From: JAPUDQ01 sp964462335
GTDB taxonomy: Bacteria; Patescibacteriota; Saccharimonadia; Saccharimonadales; Saccharimonadaceae
Length of the DNA: 64,000 nucleotides
Reading direction: 5' to 3'
NCBI GenBank assembly: GCA_964462335.1
Contig: CAYWYG010000001.1
Span: forward strand, 1-64,000
Numbering within the stretch: position 1 is the first letter of the stretch; each line of letters opens with the position of its first letter. Below, piece by piece: positions 49,458-58,090 of this stretch. The notes under the pieces are model-generated. The model was not told the DNA's origin and did not search any database. It worked only from the letters and a program-made list of their open reading frames with translations. A program made the translations under genes and the position numbers.

Positions 49458-51104
49458 ATGTCTTTGAGCGAAGAACTCCGTGCAATCGTGCAAGGCGACG
49501 TATACGATGACGATGCATCACTAGACATCGCATCTCATGATGCGAGCTTGTTTGAATTGCGCCCGAGCGCAGTTGTTGCGGCACACGGTAGCGATGACAT
49601 ATCTGCTCTCGTCCGCTATGTAAACCAGCATAAGAAGGACAACCCTGAGCTTTCTCTCACGGTTCGTTCTGGCGGTACGGATATGTCAGGCGGCACCGTC
49701 AACACCTCTATCATCATCGACACAAAGCCGCACATGAATCATATCAAGCATCTCGACGCGACCCGTGCACATCTCGAGCCTGGAGTGTTTTTCCGTGACT
49801 TTGATACAAAATCAGCCCACTTCGACGCGCTTCTGCCCAGCTATCCGGCAAGTCGTGACTTATGTACCGTCGGGGGTATGGTTGCGAACAACTCAGGCGG
49901 CGAGAAAAGCCTCCGCTACGGCAAGACTGCCGATTATGTCAGCGAGATAAATGTCGTCTTGGCAGACGGCAACGAGTACTCGATCAAACCGATCAAAAAG
50001 GCAGAGCTAGTTCGCAAGATGAGTCAAAAGGACTTTGAGGGTCGCCTCTATAAAAAAGTGTTTGATCTGTGTGAAGCACATTATGACGAGATCAAAGCCG
50101 CCAAGCCACAGGTCAGCAAAGACTCAACCGGCTACCACCTATGGGACGTCTGGGATCGCGAGACAGGGGTATTTGACCTTACCAAGCTCATTGTCGGCTC
50201 CCAAGGAACGCTTGGTATCATCACTGATTTTCATGTCCGCCTCGTCGAGCGGCCAAAGCACTCGGGGATCTTGGTCTGTTTTATGAAAGATGTCGATCGG
50301 CTTGGCGACGTGATCAATACGGTGCTGACTCACAAACCTGCGACATTTGAAAGTTTTGATGACAATACGTTGTGGCTGAGCTTTAAATTTTTCTTTAGTT
50401 TCATCAAAAAACTTGGCTTTGTCCTCTGGGTCAAAACTGCGTTGCAACTGATCCCTGACTTGCTCGCGCTTGCTCACGGCATACCAAAACTAATCCTTAT
50501 GATCGAATTTACCGACAATGATGTCGATGAGATAGAACGTAAGATCATCGCGATGCAAGATGACCTCAAGCAATACAAGATGCTCTATATGGAACGTGAC
50601 GAAACCGAAGCAAAATCAAAGAAATTTTGGATTATGCGACGGGAAAGTTTCAACCTACTGCGCCAAAAGGTAAAGGACAAACACACCGCGCCATTTATCG
50701 ATGACCTAGTGATCCCGCCTGCAAAATTACCGGAAGCTTGGCCTCAGCTGCGTCGTATCATCAAAAAGTATGGCCTCATGGCAACGATTGCTGGTCATAT
50801 GGGTGACGGAAATTTCCATATCATACCCCTCATGAATATCGAGCTTGAAAAAGAACGAGCCAAGTTAAAGCCTGCGATGGTCGAGGTCAACGAGCTCGTC
50901 CTCAAAATGGGCGGTTCCTTGAGTGGTGAGCACAACGACGGGATGATACGTGGCCCCTGGCTCGAACGCATGTACGGCCCAACCGTCTATGGGTACATGC
51001 GTGATATCAAATCCATCTTTGACCCAGACAATATCTTCAACCCCCACAAGAAAACCGATGCCACCTGGGATTATAGTTTCAGCCATATACGAAAAAACTT
51101 CTAG
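49458..51104 (+). CDS. FAD-linked oxidase, D-lactate/glycolate dehydrogenase type
   Basis: The 548-residue enzyme has the PCMH-type FAD domain (SLTVRSGGTDMSGGTVN; ASRDLCTVGGMVANNSGGEK; IVGSQGTLGIITDF) and the FAD-oxidase C domain (AGHMGDGNFHIIPL; GGSLSGEHNDGMIRG; FDPDNIFNPHK). These oxidise a 2-hydroxyacid such as D-lactate and pass electrons to quinone or another carrier. There is no C-terminal iron-sulfur domain. With ndh and cyo in the same window, a D-lactate to quinone to O2 chain is plausible. Confidence 0.82.
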   Translation: MSLSEELRAIVQGDVYDDDASLDIASHDASLFELRPSAVVAAHGSDDISALVRYVNQHKKDNPELSLTVRSGGTDMSGGTVNTSIIIDTKPHMNHIKHLDATRAHLEPGVFFRDFDTKSAHFDALLPSYPASRDLCTVGGMVANNSGGEKSLRYGKTADYVSEINVVLADGNEYSIKPIKKAELVRKMSQKDFEGRLYKKVFDLCEAHYDEIKAAKPQVSKDSTGYHLWDVWDRETGVFDLTKLIVGSQGTLGIITDFHVRLVERPKHSGILVCFMKDVDRLGDVINTVLTHKPATFESFDDNTLWLSFKFFFSFIKKLGFVLWVKTALQLIPDLLALAHGIPKLILMIEFTDNDVDEIERKIIAMQDDLKQYKMLYMERDETEAKSKKFWIMRRESFNLLRQKVKDKHTAPFIDDLVIPPAKLPEAWPQLRRIIKKYGLMATIAGHMGDGNFHIIPLMNIELEKERAKLKPAMVEVNELVLKMGGSLSGEHNDGMIRGPWLERMYGPTVYGYMRDIKSIFDPDNIFNPHKKTDATWDYSFSHIRKNF

Positions 51105-51127
51105 AGCGTATAGTAATAATCACTAGT

Positions 51128-52042
51128 ATGTCACCACGCAACTCAATCATCTTTGTCGAAAACCTCAGCAAATGCTTTGGGAAGCTGGCAGCGGTTGACG
51201 ATGTCAGTTTTATGGTGAAGCCTGGTGAAATCGTCGGCTTCGTTGGGCCAAATGGTGCCGGTAAGACGACGACGATTTCTCTCATGATGGGCTACCTTCG
51301 GGCTACCACTGGTATTGTTCGGCTATTTGGAGATGATACGACACCCGCTTCTGCTCATCGACACCATGTACAAATCGGCTATACGGCCGGTGATATGTCG
51401 CTCCTCAACAACCTGACTGGCTCACAATATCTTGCCCATATGGCAGCCCTGACCCGTCTCAATAGCGTCAGGCAGAAAGAGCTGATCGATCTGATCAACC
51501 CCGTCTTGAACAAAAGGCTCAAACACTTGTCTCGTGGCAACAAACAAAAAATTGCCCTGATTGCCGCATTGCAGCATGGTCCCAAATTGTTGATCCTTGA
51601 TGAGCCCACAACCGGCCTCGACCCTCTTATGCAAGAGACATTTCTGAATATCATACGACAAGAGGCTCGAGAAGGCGCGACCGTCTTTATGTCGTCGCAT
51701 ATTTTGAGCGAAGTGACACATATCTGTACGCGCGTAATGTTTATGAAACGAGGCAAGATCATCTTAGATAGTACCGTCGCCGACATTGAAGCGCAAGCTG
51801 GCAAGGAAATTAGCATCACATCAGACAAAAAATCACTTGTCGCACTTCTGAAAAATCACCCCGCAGGGCTCATCAATCCAAAACAAACTGGTACAACAAT
51901 CACATTTTTATATCAAGGAAAGATCACTCCTATTACCAAATGGCTTGCGTCACATACTATCCGTGACGTCACCATACGTGACCGTGATTTTGATAGTATA
52001 TTCCATGATATGTATGATGATGGAGAGGAGACGGCACGATGA
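51128..52042 (+). CDS. ABC transporter ATPase (ABC-2 exporter)
   Basis: The 304-residue protein has Walker A VGPNGAGKTTTISLMMG, the signature as LSRGNKQKIALIAAL, Walker B LLILDEPTTGLDPL and H-loop MSSHILSEV. The C-terminal 80 residues form the extra domain of the bacitracin/drug exporter group. AATAAT lies 7 nt before the ATG. Its stop overlaps the permease start by 4 nt. Confidence 0.88.
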   Translation: MSPRNSIIFVENLSKCFGKLAAVDDVSFMVKPGEIVGFVGPNGAGKTTTISLMMGYLRATTGIVRLFGDDTTPASAHRHHVQIGYTAGDMSLLNNLTGSQYLAHMAALTRLNSVRQKELIDLINPVLNKRLKHLSRGNKQKIALIAALQHGPKLLILDEPTTGLDPLMQETFLNIIRQEAREGATVFMSSHILSEVTHICTRVMFMKRGKIILDSTVADIEAQAGKEISITSDKKSLVALLKNHPAGLINPKQTGTTITFLYQGKITPITKWLASHTIRDVTIRDRDFDSIFHDMYDDGEETAR

Positions 52043-52824
52043 TGCGCTCAATCTTTCTTAGGACGCTCTATGATAAAAGATGGTTCACACTCGGATGGTC
52101 ACTGGCTCTTAGCCTTATGGCTGTCCTGATGATCGCGATGTACCCCTCGCTTCATGAAGGTATGAAGCAAATTGCGGCAACAATGCCGCCAGCATTGCAA
52201 GGTCTCGTCGGCGACATGAGTATGTTCAGCCATCTCGACACCTACCTCTCGTCGCAACTCTACGATATTCGTATCCCGTTGTTCCTTATGATCATGGCTG
52301 TGGTACTTGCACAGAATGTAAGTGTCGGCTCAGAAGAAAAAGGTGAGATGCGGACACTACTTAGCACGTCAGTCTCTCGTACGAGCCTCTACGTACAGAC
52401 GGTACTCGCCGCTATGGTTGTGTTTACTGTCGCGCTACTTGTCACGTTACTTATCACATGGCTTGGCGTGCCCCTTATCAAAGAATCGATTGATACTATG
52501 CTCGTTGTAAAACTTGGGGTGCTATCACTTGGGTTTGCAATGGTGATATTTGCAATTGTCTATGGTGTTGGGATGATCACCGGCTCACGATCAGCGACAC
52601 TCAGTATCGGGGTAGGGCTCATCATCAGCAGTGTCATCCTCGAAGCCGGTCGTACTGTCGATTGGCTCGATCTTGCTCAGAAAATCTCAATGCTCCACTA
52701 TTACGACGCCGGAAAACTCCTCGCCACCGGTATCGATCTCAAGCATATTCTTGTGCAAATCATCCTCTTCATTGTCTCACTCACTGCCGGTTGGCTATGG
52801 TTTCGACGACGTGATATCGGGTAG
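52039..52824 (+). CDS. ABC-2 permease
   Basis: The 261-residue membrane protein has six TM helices and an extracytoplasmic loop rich in Met (GMKQIAATMPPALQGLVG). The cytoplasmic loop NVSVGSEEKGEMRTLLSTSV is typical of ABC-2 permeases with internal coupling helices. It is coupled to the preceding ATPase. Substrate unknown; the pair is distinct from that at 47.3-49.3 kb. Confidence 0.82.
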   Translation: MMRSIFLRTLYDKRWFTLGWSLALSLMAVLMIAMYPSLHEGMKQIAATMPPALQGLVGDMSMFSHLDTYLSSQLYDIRIPLFLMIMAVVLAQNVSVGSEEKGEMRTLLSTSVSRTSLYVQTVLAAMVVFTVALLVTLLITWLGVPLIKESIDTMLVVKLGVLSLGFAMVIFAIVYGVGMITGSRSATLSIGVGLIISSVILEAGRTVDWLDLAQKISMLHYYDAGKLLATGIDLKHILVQIILFIVSLTAGWLWFRRRDIG

Positions 52825-52854
52825 CTCTGACTCGTGATTTGGTATGATAAACAA

Positions 52855-54132
52855 ATGAAATATTTCTTGCGACGCCATGCTAGGCAAGCTATATTCATTG
52901 TCGTAGCATCAGTGCTGCTAGGGTGTAGCGTGATCTCACTCATGCAATTTTCTCACGAATTCTTTTTTTCTCCTGGCTATTTCAAAGGCACACACAATGA
53001 TTTCCTGGCATTTTATACGACAGGACAGTTGGCCAGCAGCGGGAGAATCGAGCAGGTCTACGACGCGACCACCCTGACTGAGTTACAACGGCTGATCGTC
53101 CCGCACCCAGTCAGTGCGCTCGGCTATATGCCATTTCTGAACCCGCCGTTTGTAGCAGTGTTGCTCGCACCGCTTGGCTGGTTCAATGTCAACGATGCGC
53201 GATTGGTCTGGATGCTAATCAACGTCGCGCTCATGATCGGCATCGGGTGGTATCTCACCCGTACGATCGTGACCGGATGGCAACGCGCGCTAGTGCTGCT
53301 ACTCCTTGTAACCTCATATCCAGTGTTCCAAAACCTCATCCAAGGACAGTTGTCGATAGCCATCACGGCTATCGTGTTGCTTGGACTGCATTTTGCGTTG
53401 CAGAGACGTATGATTGCCACCGGAGCCTGCCTCGCCATCCTCACTATCAAACCGCAACTCGCCGTCATGGTCGGGATTGGCCTGCTCGTCTTTCGGCAAT
53501 GGGAGATGATCAAAGGCATGGTCATAGCCGCCGCCGTATGCCTGCTTGTCACCTTGCCATTGACCGGAACCTCTCTCTACCAGACCTATGCCGAGTTCTC
53601 GGCAGGTGTCAGCGCAAGTCACGTGAGCGGAGCAGGGCGTGCCGGTGATAGCACGTGGGAGGGTAATATGAAATACATGTATAGCTTGCCGGGACTCTCC
53701 GTGGCGCTTATCGGTCAAGATAATGTCACTGCAACCAATCTATTTACGTACGGTATCGGCGCCGCCCTCATCACACTCTTTTTTCTAGCTGCTCGACGTC
53801 TGCAACCATCACTTTTTACGACATCGGGACGGCTGGTGCTCGCTGCTGGTATCGCGATCATCCTGCTGATCAACCCTCACGCCTATTCGCAAGACGCGAT
53901 GCTTCTTTATATACCGATGGCTATACTACTACTAATCTGGCGCACTTCGTACATGGTCATCATATTTCTCGCGAGCATCGCTCTGATGTATCCTGATCAA
54001 ATGGCGGGATCACACTGGCTCACGATCTCGCTGCTACTCTCGATCATCTATATCCTCGTCGCGACAATCAGACAAAAATGGCCAGTTATAGTACTGCGTG
54101 CCCGAAAGTTGAGTCATAGGGGCACTGTTTGA
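52855..54132 (+). CDS. GT87-like membrane mannosyltransferase
   Basis: I start at ATG 52855: extended -10 TGG-TATGAT (52843-52848) ends 6 nt upstream. The 425-residue polytopic protein resembles the DUF2029/GT87 family, which includes mycobacterial mannosyltransferases: first-loop acidic motif GTHNDFLAFYTTGQL, then MPFLNPPFVAVLLAPLGWF and the QGQLS motif. It should use a polyprenyl-phosphate sugar donor on the outer face of the membrane. Confidence 0.8.
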   Translation: MKYFLRRHARQAIFIVVASVLLGCSVISLMQFSHEFFFSPGYFKGTHNDFLAFYTTGQLASSGRIEQVYDATTLTELQRLIVPHPVSALGYMPFLNPPFVAVLLAPLGWFNVNDARLVWMLINVALMIGIGWYLTRTIVTGWQRALVLLLLVTSYPVFQNLIQGQLSIAITAIVLLGLHFALQRRMIATGACLAILTIKPQLAVMVGIGLLVFRQWEMIKGMVIAAAVCLLVTLPLTGTSLYQTYAEFSAGVSASHVSGAGRAGDSTWEGNMKYMYSLPGLSVALIGQDNVTATNLFTYGIGAALITLFFLAARRLQPSLFTTSGRLVLAAGIAIILLINPHAYSQDAMLLYIPMAILLLIWRTSYMVIIFLASIALMYPDQMAGSHWLTISLLLSIIYILVATIRQKWPVIVLRARKLSHRGTV

Positions 54133-54145
54133 TATAATTGCCTCT

Positions 54146-54175
54146 GTTCGTGTAGACAAAAAATCGTACACGAAC
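54146..54175 (+). terminator. 9-bp hairpin after the GT87 gene
   Basis: gttcgtgta (54146-54154) pairs with tacacgaac (54167-54175). An extended -10-like TGATATAAT overlaps the GT87 stop just before it (TATAAT 54133-54138). Confidence 0.45.
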
Positions 54176-54181
54176 TATTGA

Positions 54182-54362
54182 TGGGGAGTCGCCAAGTGGT
54201 AAGGCACATGGCTGTCTGATCCGCCAGCAGGCGGAGAGTACAATCTATATGAGTCCATGCATTCGGGGTGAGAAGTGCCTGTGGCACTTCGCAAGGAAAC
54301 CTTCTCTTGAAAACTTGTTTTCAAAGACGAAGTTTCGGGCCCGCCGAAGGTGGGTCGATCCC
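54182..54362 (+). pseudogene. tRNA-Gln pseudogene split by two hairpin-bearing inserts
   Basis: 54182-54211 is identical to the first 30 nt of the tRNA-Gln at 54399. A 42-nt insert follows at the anticodon loop, containing the hairpin tccgcc-agca-ggcgga. Then 54254-54268 repeats the anticodon-stem-to-T-stem sequence (tccatgcattcgggg). A second insert of about 83 nt carries gaagtgcc-tgt-ggcacttc and tgaaaa-cttg-ttttca, and a degenerate T arm gggtcgatccc ends it. No acceptor 3' strand or CCA exists, so no mature tRNA can form. Confidence 0.65.
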
Positions 54363-54380
54363 ATCGAACCCCTTGTACGT

Positions 54381-54386
54381 TATAAT
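54381..54386 (+). promoter_or_regulatory. -10 element of tRNA-Gln
   Basis: Perfect TATAAT 13 nt upstream of the tRNA 5' end. Confidence 0.5.
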
Positions 54387-54398
54387 AGATTAGGCTGA

Positions 54399-54473
54399 TG
54401 GGGAGTCGCCAAGTGGTAAGGCACATGGTTTTGGTCCATGCATTCGGGGGTTCGATCCCCTCCTCCCCAGCCA
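54399..54473 (+). tRNA. tRNA-Gln (TTG)
   Basis: Acceptor TGGGGAG / CTCCCCA, D arm typical of bacterial tRNA-Gln (tcgccaagtggtaaggc), anticodon stem CATGG / CCATG with loop TTTTGGT (anticodon TTG), T arm gggggttcgatcccc, discriminator G and encoded CCA (54471-54473). Confidence 0.96.
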
Positions 54474-54515
54474 TAGAAACATCCGTATGCCCTTGTGGTA
54501 TACGGATATTTCTAT
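54473..54515 (+). terminator. 16-bp hairpin after tRNA-Gln
   Basis: atagaaacatccgtat (54473-54488) pairs with atacggatatttctat (54500-54515) with one mismatch. Confidence 0.6.
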
Positions 54516-54524
54516 AGTTGTAGT

Positions 54525-54612
54525 GTTAGGGATTCGAACGGGCAGTCTGTGGTAGACTGCCCCGGCACTTCGCGAGATTGATCGAGCAAAGCGATCCCCT
54601 TCCTCCCAGCCA
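54525..54612 (+). pseudogene. 3' tRNA-Gln remnant with hairpin insert
   Basis: The stretch gattcgaac (54531-54539) and then gcgatccccttcctcccagc plus ca (54591-54612) resemble the T arm, acceptor strand and CCA of tRNA-Gln. Between them lie gggcagtct-gtggt-agactgccc and ggcacttcgcgag; the string ggcacttcgc also occurs in the second insert of the upstream pseudogene. Confidence 0.5.
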
Positions 54613-54649
54613 CGAAAATAGTCGGTCATGAGACCGACTATTTTCGTGG
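54610..54649. terminator. 18-bp bidirectional hairpin terminator
   Basis: Perfect arms 54610-54627 and 54632-54649 with loop atga. The A-rich and T-rich arm segments can work on both strands. The PAP2 stop codon (54638-54640) lies inside the right arm. Confidence 0.7.
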
Positions 54650-55576
54650 TACAATTCGATCGTTATCACGCCTCGTACTACGATATCGCCGAAAACCCCA
54701 TCGCACCAGCCACATGCCTCCGAGCACAAAGACAATAGCCGCCACGACATCAAATATATAATGTTCACCAAGATAGACGACGCCCCACCACATCGAAAGC
54801 GGGTAGAGAGCCAGCCACCACGTGCGTCGCAGGCCAAATGCCTTCATGATAAACAGTGTGGCGATCAACGGATAGGCTGAGTGGAGTGACGGTACGGCCG
54901 CAACCGCATTGGGAGAGAGATTGCTATAGACCTGTGAAAAACTTTCAACACCCATTGCCCACCAAATATCACTAGAGATACGATGGAGCGGCTCTGCGAT
55001 ATAGCCCAATTCTTTCGCCATCCAGGGCGGGGCAGCAGGAAAGATGATATAGGTGATAAACGCCGCAAAACTTATCCCGACAATCGACCATACAAATGGC
55101 CAGTAGAGTCGGGGACGATATCGCCATAGCAACAACCCCACGATCAACGGTACAAGAAAATGCAGCATATAAAGTACGTAGAAATAGAAATCATACCATT
55201 GCACCTGACCGTGCCACATCCACGACTGAAACCAGCTCGTCGGAAGCTGCCCCAGCCACAACCAACGATCAAAATCGATCATCTCCGTGAAATGTACATT
55301 TTTGTTGAGATCATCGGCGATACCGCGGAAGCTATCATAGACCACCAGCATACCGAGGAAAGGTACAAACCTGATGACAAATTCACGCGCCTTGCCAAAT
55401 ACAACACCAATCACCAACACGATGAGCAGTAGCGTGTCGGGTGTCCAAAACGTCCGTTTAACCAGCATGAGAGCAAGGACAAGCAACACCACCGTCGCAC
55501 GCAACGCAAATCGTGGTCGATCACGAATAAACTCAGTATGCAACCGCGTCACGGTACGACGCACAAAAGAACTCAT
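54638..55576 (-). CDS. PAP2 superfamily membrane phosphotransferase (inositol-phosphoceramide-synthase-like)
   Basis: The 312-residue protein has about eight TM helices and the PAP2 catalytic motifs VAAVPSLHSAYPL and VYLGEHYIFDVVAA, with the FPAAPPWM loop of the Aur1/IPCS-like subgroup. It probably transfers or hydrolyses a phospho-headgroup or lipid phosphate on the outer face. It converges on the tRNA-Gln locus. The first motif of classical PAP2 (KxxxxxxRP) is not evident, as in this subgroup. Confidence 0.82.
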   Translation of the reverse strand: MSSFVRRTVTRLHTEFIRDRPRFALRATVVLLVLALMLVKRTFWTPDTLLLIVLVIGVVFGKAREFVIRFVPFLGMLVVYDSFRGIADDLNKNVHFTEMIDFDRWLWLGQLPTSWFQSWMWHGQVQWYDFYFYVLYMLHFLVPLIVGLLLWRYRPRLYWPFVWSIVGISFAAFITYIIFPAAPPWMAKELGYIAEPLHRISSDIWWAMGVESFSQVYSNLSPNAVAAVPSLHSAYPLIATLFIMKAFGLRRTWWLALYPLSMWWGVVYLGEHYIFDVVAAIVFVLGGMWLVRWGFRRYRSTRRDNDRIVPRK

Positions 55577-55641
55577 GTATCAATTGTAGCAAAGGTATCT
55601 TGTTTAGTTGTATACTAGTGTCATAACGTGAGGAGGTAGAT

Positions 55642-56262
55642 ATGAAACGTTCATGGACAGTGTTCGGCGTGATCATCGGCATCATCGTACTCGCCGGTCT
55701 ATTACTCGCCGGTAGTTACAATGGGCTTGTCACCGCACGCGAGACGGTACGCGCATCAATCAACAATCTCCAGAGTCAGTATCAGCGGCGTGCCGACCTC
55801 GTGCCCAATCTCGTCAATACCGTCAAAGGCTCAGCAAATTTTGAACAAGATACACTGCAACAAGTCGTGGAAGCACGCGCCAAGGCGACAAGTATCACGA
55901 TCGACCCAAGCAAAGTCACTGCCGAGCAATTGCAACAATTTCAAAACGCCCAAGGTCAGCTCAGCTCGGCGCTTGGCCGCCTGATTGCTGTCGCAGAAAA
56001 TTACCCAGACCTCAAATCAACCGTTGCATTTCAAGGCTTGATGGACGAGTTGAGCGGCACTGAGAACCGTATCCAGGTCGCCCGTGCCGACTACGGCAAG
56101 ACCGTCCAAGCTTACAATGCCAAGATCCAACGCTTTCCGACCAACCTCTCAGCTAGCCTCTTCGGTTTCTCGACGTATCCCTACTTCACAGCCGACCAAG
56201 GCGCCGAAACCGCCCCTAACGTTGACTTCAACACCGCTCCATCAACCCAATCGACACAATAA
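55642..56262 (+). CDS. lemA: LemA family protein
   Basis: The 206-residue protein has one N-terminal TM helix (about 7-25), YNGLVTARETVRASINNLQS, the QRRADLVPNLVNTVKG motif, AEQLQQFQNAQGQLSSALGR and ENYPDLKSTVAFQGLMDELS. The helical domain faces outward. A strong gaggaggt Shine-Dalgarno precedes the ATG. LemA and TPM genes pair widely, as here; function unresolved. Confidence 0.93.
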   Translation: MKRSWTVFGVIIGIIVLAGLLLAGSYNGLVTARETVRASINNLQSQYQRRADLVPNLVNTVKGSANFEQDTLQQVVEARAKATSITIDPSKVTAEQLQQFQNAQGQLSSALGRLIAVAENYPDLKSTVAFQGLMDELSGTENRIQVARADYGKTVQAYNAKIQRFPTNLSASLFGFSTYPYFTADQGAETAPNVDFNTAPSTQSTQ

Positions 56263-56340
56263 TATGCCCTCAAAGGCTGAGGCATTGAGAGATTTGTGCC
56301 AACCTAGTATGGCTGCTAGCGAGGAAAGCGACTGTCAATT

Positions 56341-57282
56341 ATGAATATACTCACGATCTGCACAAAACGACCGTCTTTCTTAATCACAATCATTTTCGCC
56401 GCATTAGTCCTGTTACTCTCTGTGAGTTTCACCTCATTTGCCTCAGCCGACATGCCCGTGCCAGACCCGCCGCGTGATGGCTACGTGCTCGACCAGACCT
56501 CGACCCTCACACCCGAGCAAGTGACGACCCTCAACCAAACCATCAGCAGCTACAAACAACGCACCCAAGTAGAACTCGGCATCCTCGTCGTGCCAAGCAT
56601 CGACAACGACTATATCGAAAACTTTAGCCTCCACGTCGCACGCACGTGGGGAATCGGCCAAGCTGGCAAAGACAACGGGGCGTTGCTCATCATCTCCAAA
56701 AATGATCGCAAACTTCGTATCGAAGTCGGCAACGGGCTCGAAGGCGACCTCACCGACAACCGCGCTAGTCAGATCATCCGAAATCGCATCGCGCCCAAAT
56801 TTAAAACTGGCGACTACTATGGGGGCATCACATCGGGCATCGAAGGTATGATGTTGGCTATCAATGCCGCCGACGACCCTCTCGCACACAGCCCGAAGAG
56901 CTCGAAAGTAGACTGGTTTATAGTATTTGGCATCGGCGCGTATTTATTTGCGATGGTGCTCTCGTGGTTCGCCTCCATGCTCGGGCGCAGCAAGCGGTGG
57001 TGGCCAGGTGGTATCATCGGTGCCGCACTTGGCGGTGGACTCGGCGCACTTATTGGCACGACACTTGCGATTACGCTTACCTCTGCGTTTGTCGTCGGGT
57101 TTTTTGGATTACTTTTTGACTATTTGGTCAGCAAAAACTATCGCAAAGCCATCAAGCACGGCGAAGCGCCATCATGGTGGGCGGGTGGCTGGGGAAGTGG
57201 TAGCCCCGGTGGCGGTGGTGGTTTTGGCGGATTTAGCGGCGGAGGTGGTTTCTCAGGCGGCGGCGCCAGCGGCAGCTGGTGA
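56341..57282 (+). CDS. TPM-domain (TLP18.3/Psb32/MOLO-1) membrane protein
   Basis: The 313-residue protein has a signal peptide (about 1-37), a TPM domain (about 45-180; YVLDQTSTLTPEQVTTLNQT, QVELGILVVPSIDNDYIENF, KDNGALLIISKNDRKLRIEV), two TM helices and a Gly/Ser-rich tail (GGGFGGFSGGGGFSGG) typical of bacterial YgcG-like proteins. It follows lemA by 78 nt with no terminator. Confidence 0.9.
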   Translation: MNILTICTKRPSFLITIIFAALVLLLSVSFTSFASADMPVPDPPRDGYVLDQTSTLTPEQVTTLNQTISSYKQRTQVELGILVVPSIDNDYIENFSLHVARTWGIGQAGKDNGALLIISKNDRKLRIEVGNGLEGDLTDNRASQIIRNRIAPKFKTGDYYGGITSGIEGMMLAINAADDPLAHSPKSSKVDWFIVFGIGAYLFAMVLSWFASMLGRSKRWWPGGIIGAALGGGLGALIGTTLAITLTSAFVVGFFGLLFDYLVSKNYRKAIKHGEAPSWWAGGWGSGSPGGGGGFGGFSGGGGFSGGGASGSW

Positions 57283-57294
57283 CCACAAGGAGAA

Positions 57295-57322
57295 GTTAGA
57301 TTATGGATGTTGGATTATAAAA
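57295..57322. repeat. Heptamer-phased array truncating a winged-helix gene
   Basis: Units gttagat, tatggat, gttggat, tataaaa. It lies after the TPM gene, and on the minus strand it supplies the stop codon (57315-57317) of the remnant at 57401. Confidence 0.6.
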
Positions 57323-57401
57323 TAACCGCTACCTCCGGTAAAAACAGTGATTCGCGTAAAATCTTGGTCTGCACTTCATGTATCTTTGCTTCGTAACTCA
57401 T
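57315..57401 (-). pseudogene. N-terminal remnant of a winged-helix (HTH-Nudix-like) gene
   Basis: A 28-residue frame begins MSYEAKIHEVQTKILRESLF with a strong Shine-Dalgarno (complement taaggaggaagt). It resembles the N-terminus of the HTH-Nudix protein at 3313 (DAHEAQMKILRQLLLSSSAK). The frame ends abruptly in the heptamer array and no continuation is seen beyond, so the gene was cut at the array. Confidence 0.55.
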
Positions 57402-57484
57402 ACTTCCTCCTTATAACCATATCGTACTCGACACACCGAGGCAAAACTAGGGAAGTCAACTTCCCGTAAAATCACGCACTAAAA

Positions 57485-57513
57485 TTGACTAAAGTTACTA
57501 ATTGTGCTATTAT
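57485..57513 (+). promoter_or_regulatory. Promoter of the gene at 57593
   Basis: TTGACT (57485-57490), 17-nt spacer, TATTAT (57508-57513). Confidence 0.5.
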
Positions 57514-57592
57514 TATATAGATGTCGACATCATGTCGATACTCGCACCCGCACACGCTGCATCGCAGCCCGAGCCCAATCAAGGAGCAAGCC

Positions 57593-58081
57593 ATGAGCCT
57601 GAACCTTCTCGTCCCGCGTGACACGTCAACCGTCCTGGGTGGCGGTACGTACCGCCAGGACGACAGCACGTTCCCGTACACCCCCGACCAGCTCGCGTTC
57701 CCAAGATACCAACTCTTGGGCACGTACGGCAAATCCGAGGCCGAGGAGACCGCGGCGCGGATCATCACCCTGTGCCAGCAGCTCGGTTCTTGGGCTGCCT
57801 TCAACTGGAACGTCCTGCGCCGCATGGTGGCAGACGAACTGCAGACCAACAAGCTCCAGTCCGGCCAGGTGCTCTCGCTCATCTGCGTCGAGATGACACG
57901 ATTCGGTAGCCAACCCGACGAGTGGATCAACAACGTCATTGGCGTCGGCCTTCACCACCTCAAAGACAACGGATACATCGATATGGTGCACGAGGCCGAT
58001 GGTGATGCCAGAGTCCCCCTGGTTCGGCTCAGACCGAAGTTCTTCGAGCCGATCGGCAAGTACGCCCAGACAGCAGCGTGA
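57593..58081 (+). CDS. Unrecognised 162-residue protein in a GC-rich cassette
   Basis: I start at ATG 57593 (aaggag at 57581-57586) rather than an in-frame ATG 72 nt earlier that has no RBS. The protein is soluble. Its middle (AARIITLCQQLGSWAAFNWN, then VLRRMVADELQ) and end (GLHHLKDNGYIDMVHEADGD) look helical, with a winged-helix-like final part (LKDNGYIDMV). No family is recognised. Codons are strongly GC-rich compared with neighbours. It has its own promoter and a GC-rich hairpin after the stop, so recent acquisition, possibly from an actinobacterium, is likely. Confidence 0.65.
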   Translation: MSLNLLVPRDTSTVLGGGTYRQDDSTFPYTPDQLAFPRYQLLGTYGKSEAEETAARIITLCQQLGSWAAFNWNVLRRMVADELQTNKLQSGQVLSLICVEMTRFGSQPDEWINNVIGVGLHHLKDNGYIDMVHEADGDARVPLVRLRPKFFEPIGKYAQTAA

Positions 58082-58090
58082 CCTGCGGGG

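Noticed and set aside
54182..54362. A tRNA-Gln with an intron in the anticodon loop
   Set aside because: A second insert lies in the T-arm region and the 3' acceptor strand and CCA are absent, so no spliced product could form a tRNA.
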